Positions 1 to 14,558 are shown, counted from the first letter of the stretch. The stretch: DNA of 64,000 nt from an uncultured Muribaculaceae bacterium (GCA_947174635.1 CAMWJS010000009.1:1-64000); one strand, 5' to 3'. Notes: generated from the sequence alone by a model not told the origin. Translations and numbers: made by a program.

Positions 1-50
1 TGTAAATCTGCTGGTTTATACCTTCGGTGGTTCGAATCCATCTTCGCCCA
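1..50 (+). tRNA. tRNA-Tyr (GTA), 3' part only
   Basis: The window opens inside the anticodon loop (tGTAaa). The anticodon-stem 3' side, variable arm, T arm (ggtgg-ttcgaat-ccatc) and 3' acceptor strand ttcgccc with discriminator A follow. The 5' half lies outside the window. The long variable arm fits a class II tRNA-Tyr. It is the first of a Tyr-Gly-Thr run leading into tuf, an arrangement also known from the E. coli tufB locus. Confidence 0.9.
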
Positions 51-60
51 CAATTCCTAC

Positions 61-133
61 GCGGAAGTAGCTCAGTTGATAGAGCATCAGCCTTCCAAGC
101 TGAGGGTCGCGAGTTTGAGCCTCGTCTTCCGCT
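61..133 (+). tRNA. tRNA-Gly (TCC)
   Basis: A complete cloverleaf is visible. The acceptor gcggaag pairs with cttccgc, the D arm carries agctcagttgatagagc, the anticodon stem tcagc/gctga holds the loop cTTCCaa with anticodon TCC, and a T arm follows. No CCA is encoded. It lies 10 nt after tRNA-Tyr and is probably processed from the same transcript. Confidence 0.95.
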
Positions 134-152
134 CAAAGTATTGCACTGATTT

Positions 153-224
<72 letters not shown>

Positions 225-318
225 CTAAAATTCAAAAATTTCAAAGCCCCGATAGCGCCCTGCGGTGTCGTGGCTACTTGTTGAGAGTTAATCATTTAAT
301 CAAATAAATAGCAAAGTT

Positions 319-1503
319 ATGGCTAAAGAGAAATTCGAAAGAACCAAACCGCACGTTAACATCGGTACCATTGGTCACGTAGACCACGGTAAAACCACTT
401 TGACTGCGGCTATCACTACAGTTCTTGCAAAGGCTGGTCTTTCAGAGGTTAAGTCATTTGACCAGATCGACAACGCGCCCGAAGAAAAAGAACGTGGTAT
501 TACAATTAACACCGCACACGTTGAATACGAGACCGCAAACCGTCACTATGCACACGTAGACTGCCCCGGACACGCTGACTACGTTAAGAACATGGTTACC
601 GGTGCTGCTCAGATGGACGGTGCTATCATCGTAGTAGCTGCTACCGATGGTCCCATGCCCCAGACTCGTGAGCACATCCTTCTCGCCCGTCAGGTGAACG
701 TTCCCCGTATCGTTGTTTTCTTGAACAAATGCGATATGGTTGACGACGAAGAGATGCTCGAACTCGTTGAAATGGAAATGCGCGAACTTCTCTCAGCTTA
801 TGAATATGATGGCGACGAGACTCCCATTATCCGTGGTTCTGCTCTTGGTGCTCTTAACGGCGAGCCCGAATGGGAAGCTAAAGTTATGGAGCTTATGGCA
901 GCCGCTGACGAATGGATTCCCCTGCCTCCCCGTGACATCGACAAGCCCTTCCTTATGCCTGTTGAGGACGTATTCTCAATCACCGGTCGTGGTACCGTTG
1001 CTACCGGTCGTATCGAAACTGGTATCGTAAAAGTTGGCGACGAGGTTCAGATCATGGGTCTTGGTGCAGACATGAAATCAACCGTAACCGGTGTTGAAAT
1101 GTTCCGCAAACTTCTCGATCAGGGTGAAGCCGGTGACAACGTAGGTCTCCTCCTCCGCGGTATCGACAAGAAAGAAATCAAACGTGGTATGGTAATCTGC
1201 CACCCCGGAGTTGTTAAACCTCACAACAAATTCAAAGCTTCAGTTTATATCCTGAAGAAAGAAGAAGGTGGTCGTCACACTCCGTTCCACAACCACTACC
1301 GTCCCCAGTTCTACATCCGTACGCTCGACGTAACCGGTGAGATCACTCTCCCCGAAGGTGTTGAAATGGTAATGCCCGGTGACCACGTGGAAATCATCGT
1401 TGAGCTCATCAACCCCGTAGCTTGCGACCAGGGTCTTCGTTTCGCTATCCGCGAAGGTGGCCGCACCGTAGGTTCGGGTCAGATCACCGAAATCATCGAC
1501 TAA
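319..1503 (+). CDS. tuf: Translation elongation factor Tu
   Basis: This GTPase delivers aminoacyl-tRNA to the ribosome. The 394-residue product has the usual full length. The P-loop GHVDHGKT lies near residues 19-26, followed by DCPGH and NKCD guanine-binding motifs, then the two beta-barrel domains with the VEMF and GLLLRG segments that contact tRNA and EF-Ts. It follows three tRNA genes and ends before a strong inverted repeat. Codon use is strongly biased, as expected for one of the most abundant proteins. No second tuf copy is in the window. Confidence 0.99.
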   Translation: MAKEKFERTKPHVNIGTIGHVDHGKTTLTAAITTVLAKAGLSEVKSFDQIDNAPEEKERGITINTAHVEYETANRHYAHVDCPGHADYVKNMVTGAAQMDGAIIVVAATDGPMPQTREHILLARQVNVPRIVVFLNKCDMVDDEEMLELVEMEMRELLSAYEYDGDETPIIRGSALGALNGEPEWEAKVMELMAAADEWIPLPPRDIDKPFLMPVEDVFSITGRGTVATGRIETGIVKVGDEVQIMGLGADMKSTVTGVEMFRKLLDQGEAGDNVGLLLRGIDKKEIKRGMVICHPGVVKPHNKFKASVYILKKEEGGRHTPFHNHYRPQFYIRTLDVTGEITLPEGVEMVMPGDHVEIIVELINPVACDQGLRFAIREGGRTVGSGQITEIID

Positions 1504-1541
1504 TACCTTTCTGAAGATATTATCTGAAAGATAACAAAACA

Positions 1542-1589
1542 AGTCAGGTTCCTGACGAGAACCAAGTGTAGTTGAGAACCTGACTTTTT
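1542..1589 (+). terminator. Intrinsic terminator after tuf
   Basis: Arms agtcaggttc (1542-1551) and gaacctgact (1576-1585) are perfectly complementary and are followed by a T run. The site separates the tRNA-tuf unit from tRNA-Trp and secE, although read-through into the next unit cannot be excluded. Confidence 0.8.
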
Positions 1590-1593
1590 AAAC

Positions 1594-1666
1594 ACGGGAA
1601 TAGCTCAGTCGGTAGAGCACTGGTCTCCAAAACCAGGTGTCGGGAGTTCGAGCCTCTCTTCCCGTG
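1594..1666 (+). tRNA. tRNA-Trp (CCA)
   Basis: The acceptor acgggaa pairs with ttcccgt. The anticodon stem ctggt/accag encloses tctCCAaaa, giving anticodon CCA, and the T arm is cggga-gttcgag-cctct-like. It lies only 14 nt upstream of secE. A tRNA-Trp directly before secE-nusG is a common bacterial order. Confidence 0.95.
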
Positions 1667-1680
1667 CTAAAATTTTTAAA

Positions 1681-1875
1681 ATGAAAAAATTAAAACTACT
1701 TACGAATATAGAGGAGTCGTATGCCGAGCTTCGGTATAAGACTTCTTGGCCTACCAGAAAGCAGTTGATAAAAAGCGCATGCATCGTCATGATTGCTTCC
1801 GTGATTATCGCTCTGATAATCTTTTTGATTGACTTTGTGTGGCAACATTTAGTGGGATTTGTTTATCCCAATTAA
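1681..1875 (+). CDS. secE: Preprotein translocase subunit SecE
   Basis: SecE is the essential small clamp subunit of the SecYEG channel in the inner membrane. The 64-residue product is the short single-span form. An amphipathic N-terminal region contains the conserved ELRYKTSWPTRKQL segment at about residues 18-30, followed by one transmembrane helix (about 35-58). It stands between tRNA-Trp and nusG, its classical position. The alternative minus-strand ORF over the same bases has no support. Confidence 0.95.
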   Translation: MKKLKLLTNIEESYAELRYKTSWPTRKQLIKSACIVMIASVIIALIIFLIDFVWQHLVGFVYPN

Positions 1876-1896
1876 TCTCTGAAAGTGGATTTATCG

Positions 1897-2460
1897 ATGG
1901 CTGAATCAAAGAAGGCATGGTACGTTCTGCGTGCCATTTCAGGAAAAGAAGCAAAGGTTAAAGAAGTGTTGGACGCGCAGATGCGCAACACGGACCTTGG
2001 TAACTATCTGTTTCAAGTGTTGATACCCACTGAAAAGGTGTTGACAGTGCGTAACGGGAAGAAGGTTGTTAAAGAAAAGAACCTTTATTCCGGTTATGTT
2101 TTTGTTGAGGCCGACCTTCAGGGTGAGGTCATGCACACGTTGCGTAACACCACCAATGTAATCGATTTTCTCAAAGGCAGAGGCAAGGATGCCAAGCCCG
2201 AGGCTCTTCGCGAGAGCGAGGTGATGAGGATGCTGGGCACAGCCGACGACCTCAATGAGATTCCCGAAGAAGGCGTTAACGACTATATGGTCGGAGAGAG
2301 CGTGAAAGTGAACTACGGTCCTTTCACCGGCTTTATCGGAGAAATCATCGATGTCTATCCCGAGAAGAAGAAGCTGAAGGTAGAGGTTAAGATTTTTGGC
2401 AGGAAGACTCCGCTGGAGTTGGAAAATTCGCAGGTAGAGCGTGAATTGCGCGAGGCGTAG
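1897..2460 (+). CDS. nusG: Transcription termination/antitermination factor NusG
   Basis: NusG binds the RNA polymerase clamp through its N-terminal NGN domain and links transcription to translation or Rho through its C-terminal KOW domain. The protein starts MAESKKAWYVLR, typical of NGN, and the KOW segment GESVKVNYGPFTGFIGEI lies in the C-terminal third. The ORF track begins four codons earlier at a GTG. The ATG at 1897 is preferred because it gives the usual NusG N-terminus. It is 21 nt downstream of secE. Confidence 0.95.
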   Translation: MAESKKAWYVLRAISGKEAKVKEVLDAQMRNTDLGNYLFQVLIPTEKVLTVRNGKKVVKEKNLYSGYVFVEADLQGEVMHTLRNTTNVIDFLKGRGKDAKPEALRESEVMRMLGTADDLNEIPEEGVNDYMVGESVKVNYGPFTGFIGEIIDVYPEKKKLKVEVKIFGRKTPLELENSQVERELREA

Positions 2461-2531
2461 TGTTGTTACGGGCACGAAATCTTGAGGCGAGACATGCGAA
2501 AAACAAACAAATTTAAATAGAGTAATTAGAA

Positions 2532-2975
2532 ATGGCTAAAGAAATTGCTGGACAGATCAAATTGCAGATTAAAGGTGGAGCAGCAAATCCATCGCCGCCA
2601 GTAGGTCCCGCTCTGGGTTCGAAGGGCATCAATATCATGGAGTTTTGCAAGCAATTCAATGCCCGCACCCAGGACAAGGCAGGAAAAGTGCTTCCTGTAG
2701 TAATCACTTACTACACCGACAAGAGCTTTGACTTCGTTGTAAAGACACCTCCTGTGGCTATCCAGTTGCTGGAAGCTTCGAAGAAGAAGAGCGGTTCGGC
2801 TCAGCCTAACCGTACGAAGGTGGCTGAAATCACCTGGGAGCAGGTAAAAGCGATTGCTGAAGACAAAATGCCTGATTTGAATTGCTTCACGGTAGAATCT
2901 GCGATGAAGATGGTTGCCGGAACAGCCAGAAGCATGGGTATCACCGTAAAAGGGGCGTTCCCTGAAAATAACTAA
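2532..2975 (+). CDS. rplK: 50S ribosomal protein L11
   Basis: L11 forms the GTPase-associated stalk base with 23S rRNA and is the site affected by thiostrepton. At 147 residues it has the usual length. The N-terminal proline-rich segment [24 protein letters not shown] (read as two short motifs, PPVGPALG and INIMEFCK) and the C-terminal rRNA-binding domain ending in MGITVKG are intact. It follows nusG by 71 nt and precedes rplA by 15 nt, in the conserved order. Confidence 0.98.
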   Translation: MAKEIAGQIKLQIKGGAANPSPPVGPALGSKGINIMEFCKQFNARTQDKAGKVLPVVITYYTDKSFDFVVKTPPVAIQLLEASKKKSGSAQPNRTKVAEITWEQVKAIAEDKMPDLNCFTVESAMKMVAGTARSMGITVKGAFPENN

Positions 2976-2990
2976 TAAACTTCAATTGAC

Positions 2991-3686
2991 ATGGGTAAAC
3001 TTACAAAGAATCAAAAGTTGGCTTTAGAGAAGATTGAAGCTGGGAAGGCGTACACACTTGCGGAAGCGGCAGAAAAGGTAAAGGAAATCACCTATACCAA
3101 ATTTGATGCCTCACTTGATATCGACGTGCGTCTTGGCGTAGATCCCCGAAAGGCCAATCAAATGGTACGTGGCGTGGTTACACTGCCCCACGGAACCGGC
3201 AAACAAGTCAAAGTGCTTGTACTTTGCAATCCCGATGCTGAAGCAGCTGCAACTGCAGCGGGTGCCGACTACGTAGGTCTTGAAGAGTATATCGACAAGA
3301 TTAAGGGTGGCTGGCTTGATGTTGATGTTATTATCGCTCAGCCTGCAGTTATGGGTAAAATCGGTGCTGTTGCCCGAGTTCTCGGTCCGCGCGGCCTTAT
3401 GCCCAACCCCAAGAGCGGTACTGTGACTGTTGATGTTGCAAAAGCTGTAGAGGAAGTTAAGAAGGGTAAAATCGACTTCAAGGTTGACAAGAACGGTATC
3501 GTTCACTCTTCGATTGGTAAGGTGTCATTTACCGCTGAGCAGATGAAAGACAATGCCCGCGAGTTCATCAACACTCTTATCAAGCTCAAACCCGCCGCAG
3601 CCAAGGGAACATATATCAAGAGCGTTTATCTTTCGAGCACAATGAGTCCCGGTGTAAAGGTTGACACCAAGAGCATTGACGTTTAA
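2991..3686 (+). CDS. rplA: 50S ribosomal protein L1
   Basis: L1 builds the mobile stalk that helps deacylated tRNA leave the ribosome. In many bacteria it also represses its own L11-L1 mRNA. The 231-residue product is full length and carries the signature [14 protein letters not shown] in the second domain, about residues 127-140. It starts 15 nt after rplK, so translational coupling is likely. An L1-binding leader was not identified by eye upstream of rplK. Confidence 0.98.
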   Translation: MGKLTKNQKLALEKIEAGKAYTLAEAAEKVKEITYTKFDASLDIDVRLGVDPRKANQMVRGVVTLPHGTGKQVKVLVLCNPDAEAAATAAGADYVGLEEYIDKIKGGWLDVDVIIAQPAVMGKIGAVARVLGPRGLMPNPKSGTVTVDVAKAVEEVKKGKIDFKVDKNGIVHSSIGKVSFTAEQMKDNAREFINTLIKLKPAAAKGTYIKSVYLSSTMSPGVKVDTKSIDV

Positions 3687-3707
3687 TCCATTTAACGAGA
3701 CCAAGAA

Positions 3708-4229
3708 ATGAAAAAGGAAGATAAAGCAATCATAATTGACCAAATCAAAGAGACTCTCAGCAGCTACAGTTGCTTCTATCTTGCAGAGACTGCAGGACTC
3801 GACGCTGAGGCTACAAGCGAATTGCGCAAGGCTTGTTTCCAGGACGACATCAAACTGGTCGTTGTAAAGAACACTTTGCTTCACAAAGCTTTGGAGAGCA
3901 TTGATTTCGATTTCAGCGAAATTTATTCTGTGCTTCACGGCTCGACCTCGTTGCTTTGCTCCAACACGGGCAATGCTCCGGCCAAGCTGCTCAAGAAGAT
4001 GCAGAAAAAGGACCAACCCCTTCCCCGCCTCAAAGCGGCTTTTGTAGAGGAAACCATCTATGTAGGTGAAGACCAGCTCGAGACCCTCTCGAAAATCAAG
4101 AGCAAGAACGAGCTTATTGCCGACGTCATCGCGTTGCTGCAATCGCCTGCCAAGAACGTTGTTTCTGCCCTTCAGTCGGGTGGCAACAAGCTTCACGGTA
4201 TCCTTGAGACATTATCAAACAAAGAATAA
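3708..4229 (+). CDS. rplJ: 50S ribosomal protein L10
   Basis: L10 anchors the L7/L12 dimers to the L11 region of the large subunit. The 173-residue product has the N-terminal rRNA-binding domain and a C-terminal helix for L7/L12 docking. It follows rplA by 21 nt and precedes rplL by 35 nt. The gap before it is too short for a long autoregulatory leader of the E. coli type, so any L10 feedback would have to act further upstream. Confidence 0.97.
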   Translation: MKKEDKAIIIDQIKETLSSYSCFYLAETAGLDAEATSELRKACFQDDIKLVVVKNTLLHKALESIDFDFSEIYSVLHGSTSLLCSNTGNAPAKLLKKMQKKDQPLPRLKAAFVEETIYVGEDQLETLSKIKSKNELIADVIALLQSPAKNVVSALQSGGNKLHGILETLSNKE

Positions 4230-4264
4230 TAAAATAGAAAATAAACAAATTAAATCATACAAAA

Positions 4265-4639
4265 ATGGCAGATTTGAAAGCTTTCGCAGAACAATTAGTT
4301 AACCTTTCAGTAAAGGAAGTAAACGAACTTGCTCAGATCCTCAAAGAAGAGTACGGTATCGAACCTGCAGCAGCTGCAGTAGCAGTAGCAGCCGGTCCCG
4401 CAGCAGGCGCACCCGCAGCTGAAGAGAAATCAGCTTTTGACGTAGTTCTTAAGAACGCCGGTGCAAGCAAACTCGGTGTTGTTAAGCTCGTGAAAGAACT
4501 CACCGGTCTTGGCTTGAAAGAAGCTAAAGAATTGGTAGACGGTGCACCTTCAGTAGTTAAGGAAGGTCTCGCTAAAGCAGATGCCGAAGGCCTCAAGAAA
4601 CAACTTGAAGAGGCTGGTGCTGAAGTTGAACTGAAATAA
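4265..4639 (+). CDS. rplL: 50S ribosomal protein L7/L12
   Basis: This is the multi-copy stalk protein that recruits translation factors. The 124 residues show the N-terminal dimerisation domain, an Ala/Pro-rich hinge at about 36-55 ([16 protein letters not shown]) and the C-terminal domain with [20 protein letters not shown], the factor-binding helices. Codon bias is strong. A hairpin follows before rpoB, consistent with the higher stalk-protein output usually seen relative to RNA polymerase. Confidence 0.99.
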   Translation: MADLKAFAEQLVNLSVKEVNELAQILKEEYGIEPAAAAVAVAAGPAAGAPAAEEKSAFDVVLKNAGASKLGVVKLVKELTGLGLKEAKELVDGAPSVVKEGLAKADAEGLKKQLEEAGAEVELK

Positions 4640-4663
4640 TATTGCCTGATATTCAGGCGATTA

Positions 4664-4695
4664 GGTTAAGAGTCATCGTAAGATGATTCTTAACC
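4664..4695 (+). terminator. Hairpin between rplL and rpoB (attenuator or processing site)
   Basis: Arms ggttaagagtcatc and gatgattcttaacc form a 14-bp stem with one G-U pair and a gtaa loop, followed by the weakly T-rich ttattgtg. The poor T run suggests partial termination or RNase III-type processing rather than full termination. It would lower rpoBC expression relative to the ribosomal protein genes. Confidence 0.65.
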
Positions 4696-4747
4696 TTATT
4701 GTGTTCATTATTAATTCAAGTTCACTAATCTACGCAATATTTTTTAG

Positions 4748-7700
4748 ATGTCAGTTTCACAAGATAAACCCCGTATAAATTTTGCATCGGTAAAGAATCA
4801 GCTTCCTTATCCTGACTTTCTCGAGGTGCAATTAAAATCATTCCGCGACTTTCTCCAGCTGGAGACTGCGCCGGAGAAAAGAAATAACGAGGGGCTTTAC
4901 AAGGTTTTTGCGGAAAATTTCCCGATAGCCGACACTCGCAACAATTTCGTTCTGGAGTTTTTGGACTATTATATCGATCCTCCCCGCTACACTATCGAGG
5001 AGTGTCTCGACCGTGGCCTTACGTATAGCGTTCCCTTGAAAGCCAAGTTGAAATTATACTGTACCGACCCTGACCATGAGGACTTTGCAACGGTTATCCA
5101 GGATGTATATCTTGGTCCTATCCCCTACATGACGGAGAAGGGTACGTTTGTAATCAACGGGGCAGAGCGCGTGGTAGTATCGCAGTTGCACCGTTCGCCG
5201 GGCGTGTTCTTCGGACAGAGCACCCATGCCAACGGCACCAAGCTCTACTCGGCGCGTATAATTCCTTTCCGTGGCTCATGGATTGAATTTGCCACTGACA
5301 TCAACAACGTGATGTACGCTTACATCGACCGTAAGAAGAAATTGCCCGTGACAACGCTGTTGCGTGCCATCGGTCTTGAAAGCGACAAAGATATCATCGA
5401 GATCTTCGGTCTCGCCGAAGAAATCAAGGTCAACAAGACCAACCTCAAGAAGGCCGTCGGCCGCAAGCTTGCCGCCCGTGTGCTTCGCACCTGGGTAGAA
5501 GACTTCGTTGACGAAGATACCGGCGAGGTTGTGTCAATCGAGCGTAACGACGTGGTCATCGACCGCGAGACAGTGCTCGAGGAGGACCATATCGACGCCA
5601 TTCTCGAAGCCGGCGTGCAAAACATCCTTCTTCACAAAGAGGATGCCAACACCTCTGACCACTCGATTATCTTCAACACACTTCAGAAAGATACATCAAA
5701 CTCCGAAAAGGAGGCTATACAATATATCTATCGCCAGCTGCGCAACGCCGAGCCGCCGGATGACGCCAGCGCCCGTGAGGTCATCACCAACCTTTTCTTC
5801 TCGGAAAAGCGTTACGACCTGGGCGAGGTGGGCCGCTACCGTATCAACAAGAAGCTCGGCCTCACCACTCCGATGGACGTGAAAGTCCTCACCAAGGAAG
5901 ATATCATCGAAATCATCAAATATCTCATCGAGCTTATCAACTCCAAGACTGATGTCGACGATATCGACCACCTGAGCAACCGTCGCGTGCGCACTGTCGG
6001 CGAGCAGCTCTACAACCAGTTCGGCGTAGGTCTGGCACGTATGTCGCGTACAATCCGCGAACGCATGAACGTGCGTGACAACGAGGTGTTCACACCTATC
6101 GACCTTATCAACGCCAAGACCATATCTTCGGTCATCAACACATTCTTCGGCACCAACGCCCTGTCCCAGTTCATGGACCAGACAAACCCGTTGGCCGAGA
6201 TGACCCACAAGCGCCGTATGTCGGCCCTCGGCCCCGGCGGTCTGTCGCGTGAGCGCGCAGGCTTCGAGGTGCGAGACGTACACTACACCCACTACGGACG
6301 CCTTTGCCCGATCGAGACCCCTGAAGGTCCCAACATCGGTCTTATTTCTTCGCTCTGCGTCTATGCCAAAATCAACGACCTCGGATTTATCGAGACTCCC
6401 TACCGCGAGGTGAAAGACGCCAAAGTCAACCTCAACAACGACGATGTGGTATACCTCACCGCCGAAATTGAGGAAGGTAAAGTGATTGCCCAGGGCAACG
6501 CACCTTTGAACGACGACGGCACCTTCATCCGCGAGCGCGTCAAAGCCCGTCTCGACGCCGACTTCCCCGTTGTGGCACCGCAGGAGGTGGAACTTATGGA
6601 CGTGTCGCCCACACAGATTGCGTCAATCGCCGCATCGCTCATCCCCTTCCTCGAGCATGACGACGCGAACCGCGCGCTCATGGGCTCGAACATGATGCGC
6701 CAGGCAGTTCCCCTTATGCGTTCGGAAAGCCCGATTGTCGGCACCGGTCTCGAAGGCCAGCTCATCCGTGACTCGCGCACTCAGATTACAGCCGAAGGCG
6801 AGGGCACAATCGAATTTGTCGACGCACGTTGCATCCGCATACGTTACGACCGCACCGAGGAGCAGGAATTCGTGGCATTTGAAAGCGCTGTCAAGGAATA
6901 CTCAATACCCAAGTTCCGCAAGACCAACCAGAGCACCACTATCGACCTCCGTCCCATCTGCGTGAAGGGACAGCGTGTCAAGAAGGGCGACATCCTCACC
7001 GAGGGATACTCTACCGAAAACGGCGAGCTCGCTCTCGGACGCAACCTCAAGGTGGCGTTCATGCCCTGGAAAGGTTACAACTACGAGGACGCCATCGTGC
7101 TCAACGAACGCGTTGTCAAGGAAGATATCCTGACCTCAGTCCACGTCGACGAGTATTCGCTCGAAGTGCGTGAGACGAAACGAGGCATGGAGGAACTCAC
7201 ATCGGATATCCCCAACCTCAGCGAAGACGCCACCAAGGACCTCGACGAACGCGGTATCATACGTATCGGCGCCCACGTCGTGCCCGGCGACATCATGATC
7301 GGTAAAATCACGCCCAAAGGCGAGTCTGACCCCACTCCCGAGGAGAAACTGCTCCGCGCAATCTTCGGCGACAAGGCCGGCGACGTCAAGGACGCATCGC
7401 TCAAGGCATCTCCCTCGCTCAAAGGTGTGGTTATCGGCACGAACCTCTTCTCGCGCGCCGTCAAGACCAAGAAGAACAAGGCTACCAACGCCCTGCTTCC
7501 CAAGCTCGACGAAGAGTATGAAGAGAAACTCAACAACCTCAAGAGCATCCTTGTGTCGAAGCTTCTGAAGCTTACCGAAAAGCACAGATCGAACGGAGTC
7601 AAGGACTTCCTCGGCACCGATATCATCGCCAAGGACCAGAAATTCTCCGCTCCCGCGCTCAAGGATATCGACTACGACACAATCAACCTCAGCAACTGGA

Positions 7701-8560
7701 CCGAGGATGAGCACACCAACGAGCTCATTCGCCAGACCATAGCCAACTACCTGCGCAAATCGAAAGAGGTCGACGCAGAGCTCCGCCGCAAGAAATTCGA
7801 CATCTCGATCGGCGACGAGCTGCCCTCGGGCATCATGCAGATGGCCAAGGTCTACATCGCCAAGAAGCGTAAGATCAGCGTCGGCGACAAGATGGCAGGC
7901 CGTCACGGTAACAAAGGTATCGTGTCGCGTATCGTGCGTCAGGAAGACATGCCGTTCCTTGCCGACGGTACTCCCGTCGACATTGTCCTCAACCCGCTTG
8001 GTGTGCCTTCGCGTATGAACCTCGGACAGATATTCGAGACCGTACTCGGATGGGCAGGACGCGAGCTCGGCGAGAAATTCGCAACCCCGATTTTCGACGG
8101 TGCCACTCTCGACGACCTCAACGAATGGACCGACAAGGCAGGCCTTCCCCGCTACGGTAAGACCTACCTCTACGACGGCGGCACCGGCGAACGCTTCGAC
8201 CAGCCGGCTACCGTAGGTATCATCTACATGCTTAAGCTCGGCCACATGGTTGAAGACAAGATGCACGCCCGTTCAATCGGTCCGTACTCTCTCATCACCC
8301 AGCAGCCTCTCGGCGGTAAGGCCCAGTTCGGTGGTCAGCGTTTCGGAGAGATGGAGGTGTGGGCGCTCGAGGCATTCGGCGCATCGCACATCCTTCAGGA
8401 AATCCTGACTATAAAGAGTGACGACGTCACAGGCCGTTCGAAAGCCTACGAAGCCATAGTCAAGGGCGACCCCATGCCCCCGGCAGGTATCCCCGAGTCG
8501 TTGAACGTATTGCTCCACGAGCTCCGCGGCCTCGGCCTGAGCATCAAGCTCGAGCAATAA
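4748..8560 (+). CDS. rpoB: DNA-directed RNA polymerase subunit beta
   Basis: This is the beta subunit of core RNA polymerase, forming one side of the active-site cleft. The 1270-residue protein is complete. The rifampicin region reads [19 protein letters not shown] and [19 protein letters not shown], with Q, D, H and S at the usual resistance positions, so it looks wild type. C-terminal motifs [10 protein letters not shown] and [20 protein letters not shown] are present. A hairpin separates it from rpoC. Three long minus-strand ORFs over this gene are GC-codon shadows. Confidence 0.99.
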   Translation: MSVSQDKPRINFASVKNQLPYPDFLEVQLKSFRDFLQLETAPEKRNNEGLYKVFAENFPIADTRNNFVLEFLDYYIDPPRYTIEECLDRGLTYSVPLKAKLKLYCTDPDHEDFATVIQDVYLGPIPYMTEKGTFVINGAERVVVSQLHRSPGVFFGQSTHANGTKLYSARIIPFRGSWIEFATDINNVMYAYIDRKKKLPVTTLLRAIGLESDKDIIEIFGLAEEIKVNKTNLKKAVGRKLAARVLRTWVEDFVDEDTGEVVSIERNDVVIDRETVLEEDHIDAILEAGVQNILLHKEDANTSDHSIIFNTLQKDTSNSEKEAIQYIYRQLRNAEPPDDASAREVITNLFFSEKRYDLGEVGRYRINKKLGLTTPMDVKVLTKEDIIEIIKYLIELINSKTDVDDIDHLSNRRVRTVGEQLYNQFGVGLARMSRTIRERMNVRDNEVFTPIDLINAKTISSVINTFFGTNALSQFMDQTNPLAEMTHKRRMSALGPGGLSRERAGFEVRDVHYTHYGRLCPIETPEGPNIGLISSLCVYAKINDLGFIETPYREVKDAKVNLNNDDVVYLTAEIEEGKVIAQGNAPLNDDGTFIRERVKARLDADFPVVAPQEVELMDVSPTQIASIAASLIPFLEHDDANRALMGSNMMRQAVPLMRSESPIVGTGLEGQLIRDSRTQITAEGEGTIEFVDARCIRIRYDRTEEQEFVAFESAVKEYSIPKFRKTNQSTTIDLRPICVKGQRVKKGDILTEGYSTENGELALGRNLKVAFMPWKGYNYEDAIVLNERVVKEDILTSVHVDEYSLEVRETKRGMEELTSDIPNLSEDATKDLDERGIIRIGAHVVPGDIMIGKITPKGESDPTPEEKLLRAIFGDKAGDVKDASLKASPSLKGVVIGTNLFSRAVKTKKNKATNALLPKLDEEYEEKLNNLKSILVSKLLKLTEKHRSNGVKDFLGTDIIAKDQKFSAPALKDIDYDTINLSNWTEDEHTNELIRQTIANYLRKSKEVDAELRRKKFDISIGDELPSGIMQMAKVYIAKKRKISVGDKMAGRHGNKGIVSRIVRQEDMPFLADGTPVDIVLNPLGVPSRMNLGQIFETVLGWAGRELGEKFATPIFDGATLDDLNEWTDKAGLPRYGKTYLYDGGTGERFDQPATVGIIYMLKLGHMVEDKMHARSIGPYSLITQQPLGGKAQFGGQRFGEMEVWALEAFGASHILQEILTIKSDDVTGRSKAYEAIVKGDPMPPAGIPESLNVLLHELRGLGLSIKLEQ

Positions 8561-8597
8561 GTCTCCGACTGTCTATAGCAATCACCATATCAGAGAC

Positions 8598-8630
8598 GCC
8601 GGGCAGAATATCCCAGATATTCTGCCGGGC
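8598..8630 (+). terminator. Hairpin between rpoB and rpoC
   Basis: ggcagaatatc and gatattctgcc form an 11-bp perfect stem, extended by a further GC-rich segment past one mismatch, followed by the short tttcc. It lies 36 nt before rpoC. A full terminator here would uncouple beta and beta-prime, so an mRNA-stability or processing role is more likely. Confidence 0.6.
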
Positions 8631-8666
8631 TTTCCTCAGAAAATATAAACAGCTTTTTTACAGAAT

Positions 8667-12962
<4,296 letters not shown>

Positions 12963-13008
12963 CGCCAATTAACGAAATCCGTTAAACATAACTTTGATAT
13001 TTGAACTC

Positions 13009-13047
13009 AGTGGCACGACCTGCAAAAGGCCGTGCCACTGAATTTTT
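13009..13047 (+). terminator. Intrinsic terminator of the rpoBC operon
   Basis: cagtggcacg and cgtgccactg form a 10-bp stem around a short loop (with further partial pairing inside) and are followed by aattttt. It starts 46 nt after the rpoC stop. Confidence 0.9.
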
Positions 13048-13274
13048 GTATCCATCGGAAAAATTCTGTCTTGATGATTACGAGAGTAGAGTCATGAAAC
13101 TGCGAAATTCAGCATAGGAATATATTGGGGTCCGTTAGACGTGTTTATCCGGCAGTTATGGGCAGTTTTATGCATTGACAGGCCCTCTGTTTCAGTGATA
13201 GTGCCGGCTGTCTGAGAAGTCATATATGGCTTGAAAGTTTTTCCGGCAGCAATAATGGATATTTGATAAAACAG
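13048..13274. other. Intergenic stretch, nothing recognised
   Basis: This stretch lies between the rpoC terminator and the twin inverted repeats. The 63-residue minus-strand ORF in the track has no start context, signal peptide or recognisable domain. No promoter box or repeat seen elsewhere in the window was found. Confidence 0.5.
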
Positions 13275-13320
13275 GTATCGCACAAACGGCTGTCAGTTAT
13301 TGCAGCCGTTTGTGCGATAC
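13275..13320. repeat. Perfect 18-bp inverted repeat
   Basis: gtatcgcacaaacggctg (13275-13292) and its exact complement (13303-13320) enclose a 10-nt loop. No T run follows on either strand. It lies just upstream of a second perfect inverted repeat, between two converging genes. Confidence 0.85.
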
Positions 13321-13324
13321 TCTA

Positions 13325-13362
13325 AGAGGGTGTCTCATAATTTTTGTTATGAGACACCCTCT
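13325..13362. terminator. Perfect 16-bp inverted repeat, probable bidirectional terminator
   Basis: agagggtgtctcataa and ttatgagacaccctct pair perfectly around tttttg. It lies about 47 nt downstream of the stop of the minus-strand YitT gene, a suitable place for termination from either side. The agagggtg core recurs in other hairpins of the window (26789, 54922). Confidence 0.65.
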
Positions 13363-13409
13363 AATTCCTGACGTGTCACCCTCCGGAAATGCTCGTCGTG
13401 CTGAGCCTT

Positions 13410-14423
13410 TCAGCTGAGCCTTTCGGGATGGCCGGAATGTATCGTTTTGTCTCCGTAGTCGGGGAGTGTGTTGCGCAGCGACGCTGAGTCCGAAGCATTG
13501 CGTTTCGACCTCGGTTTCGGCATCTTGAGTTTGAATTCATCGAAGCCCTGGCCGTAGACGCCGTTGACATTGGCCTGCGTTATGAATGCGTCCTTGTCAA
13601 TCGACTTGATGATGCGGTGGATGGTCACGGCCTCTATCTTGCGGCACATCACCAGAAGCACCTTTACATCCTGCTTGCTGTACCAGCCCATGCCGTTGAG
13701 CACCGTGCAGCCGCGGTGGGCTTCATTGTTGATGGCAGTGGCAATCTCCTCCCAATGCTGCGGCGAGAAGATGATGAACTGCACCGCCTGACGGTTGGTA
13801 TTGATGGTCTGGTCGGCCATCAGCGATACGACAAGCAGCACCACAAAACCATAGACGAGGCGCTCTATACCGTCGTCAAGACCGAATATGAGCAGCGATG
13901 ACGATATGATGCAGAAATCGCAATACTGCATCGTGCGACCTACCGACACATTGGTCTTTTTCGACATGATTGCGGCAACGATATCCGTTCCTCCCGTCGA
14001 CCCGTTGTGCACGAATGCGAGCCCCAGGCCTATACCGCACATCATCGAGCCTATGATGATGCTCATAAACGTTTCCCCCTCAAGCAGAGGCTCGGGGAAC
14101 AGCGGCATAAGCGCGCCGATGGCTATCGAGACCACCGTTACGCCGAATATGGTCCTTATGACGAATGTCTTTCCGACAATTCGGTATGCGATTCCCAGAA
14201 GCAGTATGTTAAGCACATACATCGTTATTGCCACCGGCACCCCGAAGCCGAATATCTTTTCTGTGGCGTAGTATACCACCTGTCCGGCACCGGCCATACC
14301 GCCGGTGATGACTCCGAACGGCGCTATAAATGCCGAAAACCCAAGACCGTAAAGCATTATGCCAAAGACAATGAAAAAATAGTCCTTGGCACTTACCCAT
14401 ATTTTGTGATTCTTCAGTTTCAT
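13410..14423 (-). CDS. YitT family membrane protein (DUF161/DUF2179)
   Basis: The 337-residue product is a polytopic inner-membrane protein of unknown function. An N-terminal five-to-six-helix region (from about residue 14) contains the family's glycine-rich FGVITGGMAG and HNGSTGGTDIVA segments. A soluble DUF2179 domain follows from about 215 (AVQFIIFSPQ to GFDEFKLK). The track start was moved to the ATG at 14423, because the upstream 15 codons run into the promoter leader and the new start gives a normal N-terminus. The last ~35 residues are a basic, non-conserved-looking tail. A good promoter lies upstream at 14524. Confidence 0.9.
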   Translation of the reverse strand: MKLKNHKIWVSAKDYFFIVFGIMLYGLGFSAFIAPFGVITGGMAGAGQVVYYATEKIFGFGVPVAITMYVLNILLLGIAYRIVGKTFVIRTIFGVTVVSIAIGALMPLFPEPLLEGETFMSIIIGSMMCGIGLGLAFVHNGSTGGTDIVAAIMSKKTNVSVGRTMQYCDFCIISSSLLIFGLDDGIERLVYGFVVLLVVSLMADQTINTNRQAVQFIIFSPQHWEEIATAINNEAHRGCTVLNGMGWYSKQDVKVLLVMCRKIEAVTIHRIIKSIDKDAFITQANVNGVYGQGFDEFKLKMPKPRSKRNASDSASLRNTLPDYGDKTIHSGHPERLS

Positions 14424-14523
14424 CCGATACAAAATTATAATTGTTTTAAATCCACTCCGTAGTATCATTAAATGAAAGTATCACGTCGCTATAACGGATG
14501 CTTTTCATCGCGTTCACTTCTTG

Positions 14524-14558
14524 CAAAGGTATAACAATATTTTGCAATTTTATTCAAA
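14524..14558 (-). promoter_or_regulatory. Bacteroides-type promoter for the YitT gene
   Basis: On the minus strand TACCTTTG (14531-14524) matches the -7 consensus TAnnTTTG, with TTTG 23 nt upstream (14558-14555). The usual spacing is 19-21, so the -33 assignment is less sure. The predicted start lies about 95 nt before the ATG. Confidence 0.6.

Noticed and set aside
5980-6320. Rifampicin-resistance change in rpoB
   Set aside because: All residues I could compare in the resistance region match the usual sensitive form.
7136-8266. 376-residue ORF antisense to rpoB
   Set aside because: rpoB is unmistakable over the whole stretch. The antisense frame has no motif.
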